64,000 bases of DNA from Antilocapra americana (Eukaryota; Chordata; Mammalia; Artiodactyla; Antilocapridae): assembly GCA_007570785.1 (NCBI GenBank), contig ML664159.1, forward strand, positions 7,720,344-7,784,343, written 5' to 3'. A program made the translations under genes and the position numbers. This document shows, one piece after another, positions 1 to 9,030 of the stretch. The notes below the pieces were generated by a model. That model saw only the letters and a program-made list of their open reading frames with translations. It searched no databases and was not told the origin of the DNA. Numbering within the stretch: position 1 is the stretch's first letter; each line of letters opens with the position of its first letter.

Positions 1-870
1 GTACAGAAATAATAGGATGGTCAGCATCTAAACCTGGAAGCTAGAGAATTTTTCTCTGAGGCAGGAGCAGCTGGTGCTATAACAGCTGCTGTTGGTGGTG
101 ATGAGTGGTGTATAATGACAGTTTAAGACAAGATGCTCCAGCACAGTGAAAAGAGATTCTCCAAATGTGAATCCCTTGGCACAAAAATAAGAACTTATAA
201 ACTCAACCTTTGTGGCTGAGTGAAAAGAAGGTAAAAATCCTGGCCTGTCATTAATCCTAGAGATGAACCATAAACTTAGGATTCAGTAAGTACTGGATAC
301 TTTAATTTTAGAAATGTTTGTCTAGTGTTATCACCATAATTTTTGAAGGAACATATAATTTAGCAAAGATTGTATTCATGTCTTTCTTATTCATTAAGGC
401 TTATGTAATTTAAATCTGCATAAAACATTTGTCCAAGAAATATTTTTAGTTTTTAGAACCTCTAAAGCTTTAGAGCTTGAAAAAAAAGATATTGAGATTT
501 TTTTTCCAGGGGGAAAAATGCATCAAAAATATTTTGGTACATGATATTTAACTGAATTTTAAATGTGGCAAAATATTATTTTATCTATAATTGAACTGAC
601 ATATTCTTCAGCTGCTGACTTAAGTTTTTGTATCTCCACATATCAAGGGGCTTCTTTATATTTACACATACAGTTTTAACAGGTAGTTATTAAATGCATA
701 TTTAAAGATGTAAGAAAAGGCTCTACTTGGGAAAACACTTATTTTTTCATAAGCTTTTTCACTCCTAAGTATATTAATCAGACTATTTAGGAACATTTTA
801 TTGCTTTGTTATTTAAAAAAAATGCTTTAGAATGGAGGAATCTATGGCTACTATTTTTTCTGGAGTCCCC
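1..870. other. AT-rich stretch, nothing recognised
   Basis: No open reading frame with recognisable similarity, no RNA gene and no repeat family that I can name. The composition is AT-rich with short A and T runs, typical of mammalian intergenic or intronic DNA. An old, degenerate repeat could be missed by eye. Confidence 0.5.
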
Positions 871-882
871 CTTTGGGATTTT

Positions 883-1076
883 GGTCATCCCTGGTGGCTC
901 ATACGGTAAAGAATCCACCTGCAGTGGGAGATAGGTGGGTTTGACCCCTGGGTTGGGAAGATCCCCTGGAGAAGGGAAGGCTATCCACTTCAGTATTCTG
1001 GTCTGGAGAATTCCATGGACTATATAGTCCACGGGGTAGCAAAGAGTCAGACGTGACAGAGGGTGTTTCACTTCAC
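883..1076 (+). mobile_element. Bov-tA SINE, nearly full length
   Basis: A tRNA-derived head (CCTGGTGGCTCA, GGTAAAGAATCCACCTGC, the box-B-like GGTTTGACCCC) is followed by the BovA body (GGGAAGATCCCCTGGAGAAGG, ATTCTGG, ATTCCATGGAC, AAAGAGTCAGACGTGACA) and a TTTCACTTCACTT tail. The 10-base repeat TTGGGATTTT at 873-882 and 1077-1086 is a target-site duplication, which fixes both ends and shows LINE-mediated insertion. The minus-strand frame across it (94 codons) is a by-product of the SINE and not a gene. Confidence 0.93.
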
Positions 1077-1089
1077 TTGGGATTTTAGA

Positions 1090-2190
1090 CCAGTGCTGGC
1101 AATAATAACTGAAGACTTGCTACTGATTAAGAAGGAATATAAACATTTTGCTGTCAAAGTTCTAGAGAACAATGGAATATTATATTTTGCTTTTCATTGA
1201 GAGGTCGTATTTTTCTTTTTCTTTTTTTTATATGACACAGTTGCTCTGTTCTTTCAGTCACTACATGGCTCTTAGTTTGTCTGAACAAACCCACTTAAGA
1301 ATCTGCTTCCTCCTTGTTTCTTAAGCTTCATTATATAATAAGAGTTCAAGAATGAACACTTGATTCATTCAGTTATTCAACACTAAATTCTATTATTGTA
1401 TCTCAAATACTGAGGAATAGGCTGAAATCACTTTCCATAGTATAAATTGGATTTGTGACTTTTGTCACAAAAATCAGGCTATTCTGTAAGTTCCATTCAA
1501 TAGCAGCAGTCAGTCTACTCTCCTCAGCACTGAGAGCATTGTCTATTCCATTGTAAATGCTCAATATGTATTTATTCAATGAATCAACTAGATATTTTGG
1601 TTGGAGATAAGAGAAATCCAATTCAAGCTAAAAGGCAAATTTGGTCACGGAATCTTCCTAAGTGAGCAGAGGGAGACTGTAAGTTGGCCCCAAGTAGGGT
1701 TAATGGCAAAAATAATAAGCTGAATTGCACAGATACAGACAAATCAGTGTGAATCCTGATTTTAGCTGGCTGCTCTTGGTTAAGGTTATACTGACTGTTA
1801 ATTTGCCCTGGCTTCAGGAATGGGTGTAAATAGGGCCTTAGATACTGATAGTACTGTTCCTGTCTGGTGATTTTTGTTTTGTTTTGTTTTGTTTATTTGT
1901 TTTATCTTTGTCCCCTTATTTCCCTCCTGCTAGAGTGGCTCAGTCCTCATGGCTTCTGACAGCTGGAAAAGTTCACACATATAAACTGTGATTGGGCAGA
2001 AACAAATTTTCTTACAGGTTGTGTGAACATTGCCAGGGAGGGAAGGGAGCAGATGAAATAATAGGTATCCATTTTAGTAGGTTTGCCATGAAAACTTTAA
2101 CAGTGTGTTTCTCCAAAATAGAAAACTGTCAAAAAAAGACATCTAAGAATCCATAAACTTACTTTAAGCAGTAGTTTATTTTGGTAGAGA
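1090..2190. other. Unique AT-rich stretch with a short GTTTT run
   Basis: No gene or clear repeat family seen. It contains a short (GTTTT)n-like tract near 1872-1900. Minus-strand frames here are short and resemble no known protein. Confidence 0.45.
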
Positions 2191-2199
2191 CAAAGCTCA

Positions 2200-2545
2200 T
2201 CAAATATCCATTTGCTCACCTGCCTTTTCCAGTCTCCTTTGCAGTCAAGCTTGGGCCATGTGATTAGTTTGGACTAGTGGATTTGACATGGATGCTTTGG
2301 TGTGACTGGGCCAAGTCATTGGTAACTATGCATATTCTCCAGCTCCTTTGTACCCTGTCATGGAGATCCTGAGTCCATGGTGTTCCATATGGTGAAGCTT
2401 CAGACTTGGGGAGGGCCACCTGTTCTATGTCAGATCTGTATTAGGTTGTACAAAGGCAACAAACTTCTACTCAAGTCCCTAACATTGTGGTGGTTTTCTA
2501 TTGTGGCATCTACCATTCATTGCCTTGACAAATAGGTTTGTTTTA
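2200..2545. repeat. Possible old interspersed repeat, family unassigned
   Basis: The wording resembles an ancient mammalian element (GGCCATGTGATTAGTTTGGACTAG-type phrase, a TAACATTGTGGTGG-type terminal part), but it is very degenerate. I cannot name the family with confidence. A RepeatMasker run would decide. Confidence 0.3.
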
Positions 2546-2574
2546 ATATGGTTTACTAGAAGGAATGGAAACTT

Positions 2575-2885
2575 TGGACTGCAGAGAATTTAGATTAAAA
2601 TCCAACCTCTACCATTTACTGTAATGTGATAAACTCTGGGAGCTGGTGATGGACAGGGAGGCCTGGCGTGCTACAGCCCATGGGGTCACAAAGAGTCAGG
2701 TACGACTTAGTGATGGAACTGAACTGAACCGATCTTGGGCTAGTTCTTTGCTTTCTTTGAGCTTTGATTTTCTCATCAGTAAGATGGGGATGATAATACT
2801 GCTCATTTCATACAGTTGCTGTAAATATTAGATATAATAATGTATATAAAACATCTAGCTCAGTGGATGACATAATAATAGCTAG
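2575..2885 (-). mobile_element. MIR SINE remnant, split by a BovB 3' fragment
   Basis: Read on the plus strand this shows the reversed MIR order: a TCCAACCTCTACCATTTACT-like part, CTTGGGCTAGTTCTTTGC, CTCATCAGTAAGATGGGGATGATAAT, then TAAAACATCTAGCTCAGTGG. The TGTGAT...CTTGGGC phrase is interrupted at 2631-2730 by a BovB terminal fragment. Divergence is high, as expected for this old tRNA-derived SINE. Confidence 0.72.
2631..2733 (+). mobile_element. BovB LINE 3' terminal fragment (about 100 bp)
   Basis: It matches the BovB terminus: CTCTGGGAGCTGGTGATGGA, CAGGGAGGCCTGGCGTGCTA, CATGGGGTCACAAAGAGTCA, ending GAACTGAACTGAACC. It is extremely 5'-truncated and inserted inside an older MIR. Only a possible 3-base GAT repeat flanks it, so a target-site duplication is not convincing. 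The 61-codon plus frame that starts here is the BovB C-terminal reading (DREAW, AHGV-like) running into MIR sequence. Confidence 0.85.
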
Positions 2886-3075
2886 CATTTATATGTATCA
2901 GGCATAGGGAGGTAAATTCTTACAGTAACATATTTAACTCACAAAATAGCCATACATTAGAGGCATTATCATCATTATCCACATTTTAATTGAGAGAGAG
3001 TAAGTTTGGATGACTTAGTTACGTCATGTAGCTGAGATCTGCTCCCAAGTAGCCTGGTATTACAATTAGCTTTCT
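2886..3075 (+). mobile_element. MIR SINE remnant
   Basis: Plus-strand MIR order: TAATAGCTAGCATTTATATG, CAGGCATAGG, ACAGTAACATATTTAACTCA, GGCATTATCATCATTATCC, ACATTTTAATTGAGAGAGAG, then a GTTACGTCATGTAGCTGAG-like segment. It abuts the preceding reversed MIR, so the two form an old head-to-tail/inverted pair. Confidence 0.65.
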
Positions 3076-3179
3076 AAACTAGTGCCTCTTGTGGAGTATT
3101 TTTATAATGAAGTAATTTTGACTTCTTAAATGCAGATAATGGCAGAGGTAAAGGAAGGAAGGGGCTTTTGGAGTACAGT

Positions 3180-3365
3180 CTACATTTGAATCTTGTCTCT
3201 AGCATGAACTAACCAAGTGGCAATGTAAGTTAATCTAACATTTTAGTTTCAGCTTTTTCATTTGTAAAATATCAAAGTGAGACTTATTTTTGACTATTTT
3301 GAGGCTTCAGTGAGGTTATATTTGTTATATATGTAAAGCACCAGGAACATTAAATGGTGAGAGTG
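3180..3365 (-). mobile_element. MIR SINE remnant, degenerate
   Basis: It carries the reversed MIR phrases TTTGAATCTTGTCTCTAGC, AGCTTTTTCATTTGTAAAAT and TGTAAAGCACCAGGAACATT. Heavily diverged. Confidence 0.55.
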
Positions 3366-3369
3366 GAGT

Positions 3370-4325
3370 TTGGTTCCCTTCTCTGGTTATTCTCTGAGTG
3401 CAATAAAAAATACAGAATGCGTTGACTTCTCCCTGAAAGAATCAGTCACATGAAGGGAAAAAAATGTATGAACTTCTATTCATTAAAGGTACTCATATTA
3501 AAATGTAATGTGATTACCTATTTCTATTAGAATTCTCACTCTATCCATATTGTTGCATGTCTAAGCAGCCCTTTAATTACCTTAACTAGTCAATAGAGAC
3601 ACAGAAAATGCTCCTTGAGCAAATCTGAAACCATGCAAGGGAAGCAGCTTGTTTTGATGGACAGGTAGCTCTTAAGAGACCCTCATCTCTCTTTCCTCTA
3701 TGTTCTTTGTCTTTTATATAGAATTTCCCTTTTAATTTATGGTACTGTTACTTTAGTACAAAGGAATTTGATAGAAACAAGGATTAGAACTTGAGGGAAT
3801 GTTCTAGATTATCTGGCCTAATGTTGCTATTAAGGCTAGTCAACTTGTGTGTTGCTTAAGGAGAGAGGGCTGATGGGCCGTGCAGCAAACACCTCGGTCT
3901 TCACTACTCGTGTTCTCTCCAGAACCACATTTCCTCTCAGTTTTTAGCTATTATAAATCTTCTGGGCAAATATCTATTGAGGTAATGGTCCTTAAAGGTA
4001 TTTTGGAGCTCTGAAATTTGTCTACTGTTCTTTGGTTCAAAGGGACCCATAGGGATTCATCTTAGAGATTAATTCCAAATATCATTAAAATGTATTAAAT
4101 GCTGAAAAGTATACATTTATTTCATACATACACAGAATACAAGGCCAAAAATGATTGCCTGTATCTTCCACAAAACCTGGAAAGATTTCTGTTATAATCT
4201 CCAGCTTGATATCGCTAGTTTCTTGGGAGATGTTGTTTTACAAAAGATGTTTTATAAAAATGCCTTTATTGAGGTGCTTTAATAGTACCCCAGAGGCAGT
4301 AAGTCTAAATTAGAATTCTCTTTTC
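3370..4325. other. Unique AT-rich stretch
   Basis: No recognisable gene, RNA or repeat. Only short frames occur. Confidence 0.45.
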
Positions 4326-4329
4326 TTTC

Positions 4330-5235
4330 CCAGACAACCTCCTTTTGATCTGAACTGACTTCCTTGTATCTGTCAGTAATGTCTCCACTGTTCTGGTTGC
4401 CCAGCTGGAAACCTCAGCACTGGCTTTCATGTTTCTCCTTCAGTCATATTTAATCAATCAATAGATTCTACAAGTGTTCACAACCATTCCTAATTCCTAT
4501 ATTATGTTAATCATATCCTCACTGGATTCACTGCCCTCAGTAATAGCTCCTCTCTTGCAAGCTATCTTAAAACCTTACAAATTGTTCTTTTCCCTCTTTA
4601 ATAAATACAAAACTTGCAGTCATTCCCTGCTGCTTTTAAAGGAGATTCTGGACTTCAGCATAAAAAAATGGCAATCTCTATGTATAACTGATTGACTTTG
4701 CTGGACATCTGAAACTAGTAACATTGTACATCAACTGTACTTCAATAAAAATTAAAAAAAAATTAACAATCTCCTAGGACACAGACCCACCTTGTCTTGT
4801 TAATTTTGCCTTTTTCCTTTTCCTTCTTGAACACTGATATTTTACCTCCACAAATTATTCTACTCATTAGTCCTGTTAGCTTACGATACATTCTCAGTTC
4901 CCTACCCTTGCTTACATTTGCTATTCCAGGAAGATACTCCCTGCACTTCTTTTCCATCCTGTCTTACCCTTATTTAGTTTAAATTCTGCCTTTGTTAAAA
5001 AACGTTCCCTAATGACTCCCACATATGCTGATCTCTTTCCTGTGAACCACTTTGATGCCTTAATATAATCTATATGTTTGGCACTTATTTTGGATGTTTT
5101 TTAATTACCTTAATTATTCAACAGACAATTAACCTGTCAGTTCCTCAAGGGTAAGAGATTTGTAAAAATTTCAGCTCCAAATTTAGGGTCTTGTCTATAG
5201 CAGATGCTACAAAATATCTACTGACCATTTAAAGG
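4330..5235 (+). mobile_element. L2 LINE 3' part, interrupted by an old L1 end
   Basis: A pyrimidine-rich, degenerate L2 3' region. TTGCCCAGCTGGAAACCTC, a TCCTCACTGGATTCACTGCC-like part, ATTCCAGGAAGATACTCCC, AAATTCTGCCTTTGTTAAAA, then TGTCAGTTCCTCAAGGGTAA and a final GATGCTACAAAATATCTACT follow the known L2 order. An L1 3' terminus at 4679-4766 splits it. No intact L2 frame remains. Confidence 0.6.
4679..4766 (+). mobile_element. Old L1 3' end fragment with target-site duplication
   Basis: It shows the mammalian L1 3' phrase GCTGGACATCTGAAACTAGT, AACATTGTACATCAACTGTA, CTTCAATAAAAATTAAAAAA, with a polyadenylation signal and an A-rich tail. CAATCTC at 4672-4678 and 4767-4773 is a plausible short target-site duplication inside the surrounding L2. 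Confidence 0.72.
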
Positions 5236-5240
5236 TCAAA

Positions 5241-5274
5241 GTGAAGTGAAGTGAAAGTCACTCAGTTGTGTCCA
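5241..5274 (-). mobile_element. Minimal 3' fragment of a BovA-type SINE
   Basis: Only about 34 bp of the reversed BovA/Bov-tA 3' end is present (GAAGTGAAGTGAAAGTCACT, CAGTTGTGTCC). It is flanked by the imperfect repeat AAAGGTCAAA (5231-5240) and AAAGGTAAAA (5275-5284), consistent with a very short 5'-truncated insertion. A SINE body resumes only at 5543; it could be a separate insertion or the other end of one disrupted copy. Confidence 0.5.
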
Positions 5275-5542
5275 AAAGGTAAAAATGTCCCCCCAAATAC
5301 AAATTAATGAATTGAGTTGAAAAAGTATAAGGTTCTGCATCAAAACATAAGAGATTTTAGAAAGTAGGGCAATTGTTGATGGAAAGTACCATTTTATTTG
5401 AACATATAATGAGAACCTGTGATTTACTGACCACTTTGCTGTGTACTGTGGTTAGCGGGAGAAATTAGACATTGTCTTTGATTTTAAGTGAAAAAAAAAA
5501 TGAGAAGGAGAATGTGGAGCTTGTGAATGTTCAGCTAAGTGT

Positions 5543-5685
5543 GCTCCATCCATGGGATTCTCCAGGCAATAATACTGGAGTGGGTTGCCATTTCCTTCTC
5601 CAGGGGATCTTCCCAACCCAGGGATCGAACCCAGGTCTCCTGCATTGGAGGCAGACGCTTTAATATCTGACCCACCAGGGAAGCC
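5543..5685 (-). mobile_element. Bov-tA SINE, 5' head plus part of body
   Basis: The reversed order is CCATGGGATTCTCCAGGC, ATACTGGAGTGGGTTGCCAT, CTTCTCCAGGGGATCTTCCC, the tRNA-like AGGGATCGAACCCAGG, and the head end CCCACCAGGGAAGCC. The usual 3' portion of the body is missing. Frames on both strands (63 and 87 codons) are SINE by-products. Confidence 0.88.
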
Positions 5686-6231
5686 GTTGACATAGGGAGG
5701 GATTTTTTTCCCCCAAAAGGTATCCAGCCCAAGTTTGAGTTGTTTTCAACATGGAGTAAAATGATGCTATGTGAAGGTGTTATGTGCATCTTTGTCAAGC
5801 CCTGAGCTCTGCCTGCTATTGATGGCAGTGAGCCTAGTTTTCCATTGTTGAGAACAACAAATGATTTTAAATGAATAAAAATCCCCTACGTTCTGTTGTA
5901 GGATGATAATTAGAAGAAGAATAATACACAAACAAAATTATCATTAGGCTCAAGGTATTTGTCCATCTGCAACTGTGGCCATGTTTCAGCATTTTTATTG
6001 CTTAATTTAGAAATAGGTACCCTCAGCTGCCAAAAACAATTAAGAATGACAAGTAGAGAGGAACCTACATAGAGTGTGGGCTGTGGTGATGCATCCTTGA
6101 GAATGACCTTAGTTGCTGGGCTCCTTTTCACGGCCTGAGAGTTAAAGGTCTTTAGCAACTTAGGGCAGGAAGTAATTTATCTACAATAAAAGAACATTTA
6201 TTTCATATATTTGGCTTAAGAAAACAATGAA

Positions 6232-7002
6232 TAGAATTGCTTCAAATGAATTTTTTTTTAATGCTGAGTAATATTCCATTGTGTATATGTACCACAGCTT
6301 TCTTATCCATTCGTCAGTTGATGGGCATCGAGGTTGCTTCCATGTCCTGGCTATTGTAAACAATGCAGCGATGAACATTGGGGTACACGTGGCTCTTTCA
6401 ATTCTGGTTTCCTCGGTGTATATGCCCAGCAGTGGGATTGCTGGGTCATATGGCAGGTCTATTTGCAGCTTTTTGAGGAACCTCCACACTGTTTTCCATA
6501 GTGGCTGTACTAGTTTGCATTCCCACCAACAGTGTAAGAGGGTTCCCTTTTCTCCACATCCTCTCCAGCATTTATTGCTTGTAGACTTTTGGATGGCAGC
6601 CATTCTGACTGGTGTAAAGTGGTACCTCATTGTGGTTTTGATTTGCCAGAAGCAAAAACAACAATACAGTATATTAACGCATATATATGGAATTTAGAAA
6701 GACGGTAACGAGAACCCATCATGCGAGACAGCAAAAGGAACGCAGATGTATAGAACAGACTCGTGGACTTTGTGGATGAGGGTAAGGGTGGGATGATATG
6801 GGAGAAGGGCATTGAAGCATGTTAATTGTCATGTGTCTAATCAATCGCCAGCCCAGGATTGATGCTCGGGGCTGGTACAGCGAGATTTCCTGGGGGGGAG
6901 GGAGGAGGAAGGGGGGTTCCAGAGGGGAAGCATATGTAAACCCATGGTGATATCATGACAATATATGGCAAAAACAATTAAAAAAAAAAAGGAAAAAAAA
7001 AA
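6232..7002 (+). mobile_element. Ruminant L1, 5'-inverted (twin-primed) insertion
   Basis: The left part (6232-6646) is L1 ORF2 3' sequence on the minus strand. The right part (about 6646-7002) is the last ORF2 codons, 3' UTR and A-rich tail on the plus strand. The 14-base repeat AAGAAAACAATGAA at 6218-6231 and 7003-7016 is a perfect target-site duplication enclosing both parts, so this is a single insertion with a 5' inversion. About 50 bp of ORF2 between the two parts is missing at the junction near 6646. The 3' UTR carries CCAGCCCAGGATTGATGCTC and a G-rich tract, as in the L1 end at 35.3 kb. Confidence 0.93.
6240..6630 (-). pseudogene. L1 ORF2 C-terminal remnant (inverted segment)
   Basis: The minus-strand translation includes [11 protein letters not shown], the cysteine/histidine-rich [31 protein letters not shown] and [15 protein letters not shown] motifs, which are standard for the C-terminus of mammalian L1 ORF2p after the reverse transcriptase domain. 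This is only the last part of a protein of about 1270 residues. It has no endonuclease or polymerase domain, and the inversion cuts it off from the final codons, which read on the plus strand at 6646-6697 ([11 protein letters not shown]). It cannot function. The plus-strand frame at 6281-6697 crosses the inversion junction and is an artefact. Confidence 0.92.
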
Positions 7003-7202
7003 AAGAAAACAATGAAAATTGTCCCAGTGGAAAATTCTAAGAGCATGTTTATTACATTGGTAGAATCTAATCCTTAATATCATAGTGATTAAGCAAATAA
7101 TGATAATGATAATAACAATACACCAAAATAGCAATCATTCTGTTTTCTGATAGAACTTTCATAATACAGACAAACAGATTTACATCATTCTAGCACTCTT
7201 CG

Positions 7203-7254
7203 TGCTACTGTTCACGGGGTTGCAAAGAGTCAGACACGACTGAGCAACTGAACT
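7203..7254 (+). mobile_element. BovB LINE 3' terminal fragment (about 50 bp)
   Basis: CACGGGGTTGCAAAGAGTCA, GACACGACTGAGCAACTGAA then CTGATCTGA is the extreme BovB 3' end. It is too short to classify further; a BovA-SINE end is an alternative because those SINEs share this sequence. Confidence 0.7.
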
Positions 7255-7501
7255 GATCTGAGGACTCATGTGGTATCTATTAGAGAATTAAGATATTTTT
7301 AAACCTTAATTTCCTTTTTCCATGTGGAGATTTGTTCTCTGTTTTCTTGGCTGATTTTCTTGTAGAGAAGTCCTTGATGTTCTATCCAGAATTTTGTTCA
7401 GTTCTCTGCTTCTCTTGCTAGGTAATTGAATTTAGTACCAAGGCTTTAATTAAATATCTCCTTAGTGATGCCCATATTTATATTTGTAGTTCTAACTTGA
7501 T

Positions 7502-7732
7502 TGTTATTGTTTGGTTACTAAGTCACGTCAGACTCTTTTGGGACCCCATGGACTGTGGTGTGCCAGCCTCCTCTGTCCCTGGAATTTTCCATGCAAGAAT
7601 AGTGGAGCAAGAATACTGGAGCAGGTTGCCATTTCCTCCTCCAAGGGATCTTCTTGACCCAGGGATTGAATCCACATCTCTTGAATTGGGGCAGGCAGAT
7701 TCTTTACCGCTGAGCCACCAGGGACACCCACT
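7502..7732 (-). mobile_element. Bov-tA-type SINE, full length
   Basis: The reversed copy starts with TTATTGTTTGGTTACTAAGT and GACCCCATGGACTG, then GCAAGAATACTGGAGCAGGT, CAGGGATTGAATCCACATCT, and ends at the tRNA head GCTGAGCCACCAGGG. ACTTGATT flanks at 7493-7500 and 7734-7741 as a target-site duplication. A short duplication (AGAATAGTGGAGC, AGAATACTGGAGC) lies inside the body. Confidence 0.88.
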
Positions 7733-8085
7733 CTGACTTGATTACTGAACTCTATAGTTATATCTCAAACTGCATTCTAGCCGTATCCTGCAGAATTCAG
7801 GGTTTTGTTCATTCAGAACTATTCTTCCCCCCAAGTACCACTCTCAAATGGCTCAAAACACCTAGAAGCCATCCGTAATTCCTGTCATTTTCCTTTCCCT
7901 TCACTGTTATAATCCTAAATCCACTCAAATCACTTCATTACCAGTGATAAAGTCCTAGTCATGCCACCACCATATCTCACCTAGATCTTGCTAAAGCTGA
8001 TTACCAGCTCTCTGGTTTTCTTCCTGGCCTGGCTATAATTCTTCACATAGCTGCCAAATGGAGCTTTTAAAAAAGTTAATCAGAA

Positions 8086-8193
8086 GAATTCCCCAGCAGT
8101 CCAGTGGTTAAGACTTTGTGCTTTCACTGCCAACGGTGTGGGTTCAGTTCCTGTCAGGGAACTAAGATCTTGCAAACCATGCACCATGGCCAA
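8086..8193 (+). mobile_element. CHR-type SINE (tRNA-derived)
   Basis: GAATTCCCCAGCAGTCCAGT, GGTTAAGACTTTGTGCTTTC, ACTGCCAACGGTGTGGGTTC, AGTTCCTGTCAGGGAACTAA and AAACCATGCACCATGGCC match the cetartiodactyl CHR SINE head and body. The expected A-rich tail is replaced by the TA/CA tract that follows. Confidence 0.8.
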
Positions 8194-8345
8194 GTATATA
8201 TATACACACACACATATATACATATAATAAAAATTATTATATATAATTTTATATATGACCTTATAAACTGGTATTATATATAATGGCTATATATTATAAA
8301 TATATACATATTTATATCATATACATAAATATATGTATATACAAG
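8194..8345. repeat. TA/CA-rich degenerate microsatellite at a SINE tail
   Basis: About 150 bases of TATATACACACA-like and TATAAATATATACATA-like sequence directly follow the CHR SINE. It probably arose from the SINE's A-rich 3' tail; this is inference from position. Confidence 0.75.
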
Positions 8346-8663
8346 TTTGTCGGGTCATATCATTGCCTGCCTAGAGTTCCAAAATGGCTTCTGTTTGTTT
8401 TTAAAATATAAACTTCTTCTATGATCTAGCCCTTGCCTTCTGCCCTTAACTTCTCCCCCCTCCCCAACCCACATCCCTAAGCTATGCTCCAGTCATGCTT
8501 ATTGGAATATGCCAAGACTAGGCTTTCTTCAAGGTTCTTATGTTTACTATCTCTGCCTGAACTCCTCTGCCTATTTTCACTATCTTTTTATTGCTAGCTT
8601 CTTCTAGATGTTCAGGGATCAACACAAATATTACCTAATCCAAGAGACTTATGACCATCTAAT

Positions 8664-8889
8664 TTTTTTCAAATAATTTTTATTTGTCTGCATTGGGTCT
8701 TAGTTGCAGCATGTGTGATCTTCATTGCTTCATATGAGACCTTTCATTGTGAAGCACAGACTCTCTAGTTGTGGGACACCGGTCATGTGCTCTGCAGCAC
8801 AAAGGACCTTGGATCTCCTACCAGTGATCAAATCTACATCTCCTGGATTGCAAGGTGATTCTTAACCACGGGCCACCAGGGCAGTCTCT
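8664..8889 (-). mobile_element. CHR-2-like SINE, full length
   Basis: Reversed order: AATTTTTATTTGTCTGCATT, GGGTCTTAGTTGCAGCATGT, CTAGTTGTGGGACACCGG, CCTGGATTGCAAGGTGATTC, TTAACCACGGGCCACCAGGG. The repeat GACCATCTAAT (8653-8663) and GAGCATCTAAT (8890-8900) is a target-site duplication within the L2 element, so the order of events (L2 first, SINE later) is clear. Confidence 0.82.
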
Positions 8890-9030
8890 GAGCATCTAAT
8901 CTTAAGTGGTTCTCTTCTTCCCAGTCACTTTCTTTCTGTTTACTTTGTTTTATTTTCTTCATGAGATTTAATATTCGAAATCAGTTTAGTAATGCTTTTT
9001 TACCCTCTTGTTGTATTCTTTCATCTCAAA

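Larger units (their letters stand above)
7760..9030 (+). mobile_element. L2 LINE 3' part, broken by two CHR SINEs
   Basis: The phrases follow known L2 order: CTAAATCCACTCAAATCACT, TAGATCTTGCTAAAGCTGAT, TAGCTGCCAAATGGAGC, then after the first SINE GGGTCATATCATTGCCTGCC, ATGATCTAGCCCTTGCCTTC, TATCTCTGCCTGAACTCCTC, and after the second SINE TTTTATTTTCTTCATGAG. Joining the three segments without the SINEs restores a continuous L2 arrangement. No coding frame survives. Confidence 0.68.

Noticed and set aside
6281..6697. 138-codon plus-strand frame
   Set aside because: It is the antisense of L1 ORF2 joined, across the inversion junction, to the last sense codons of the same L1. It is not a gene.
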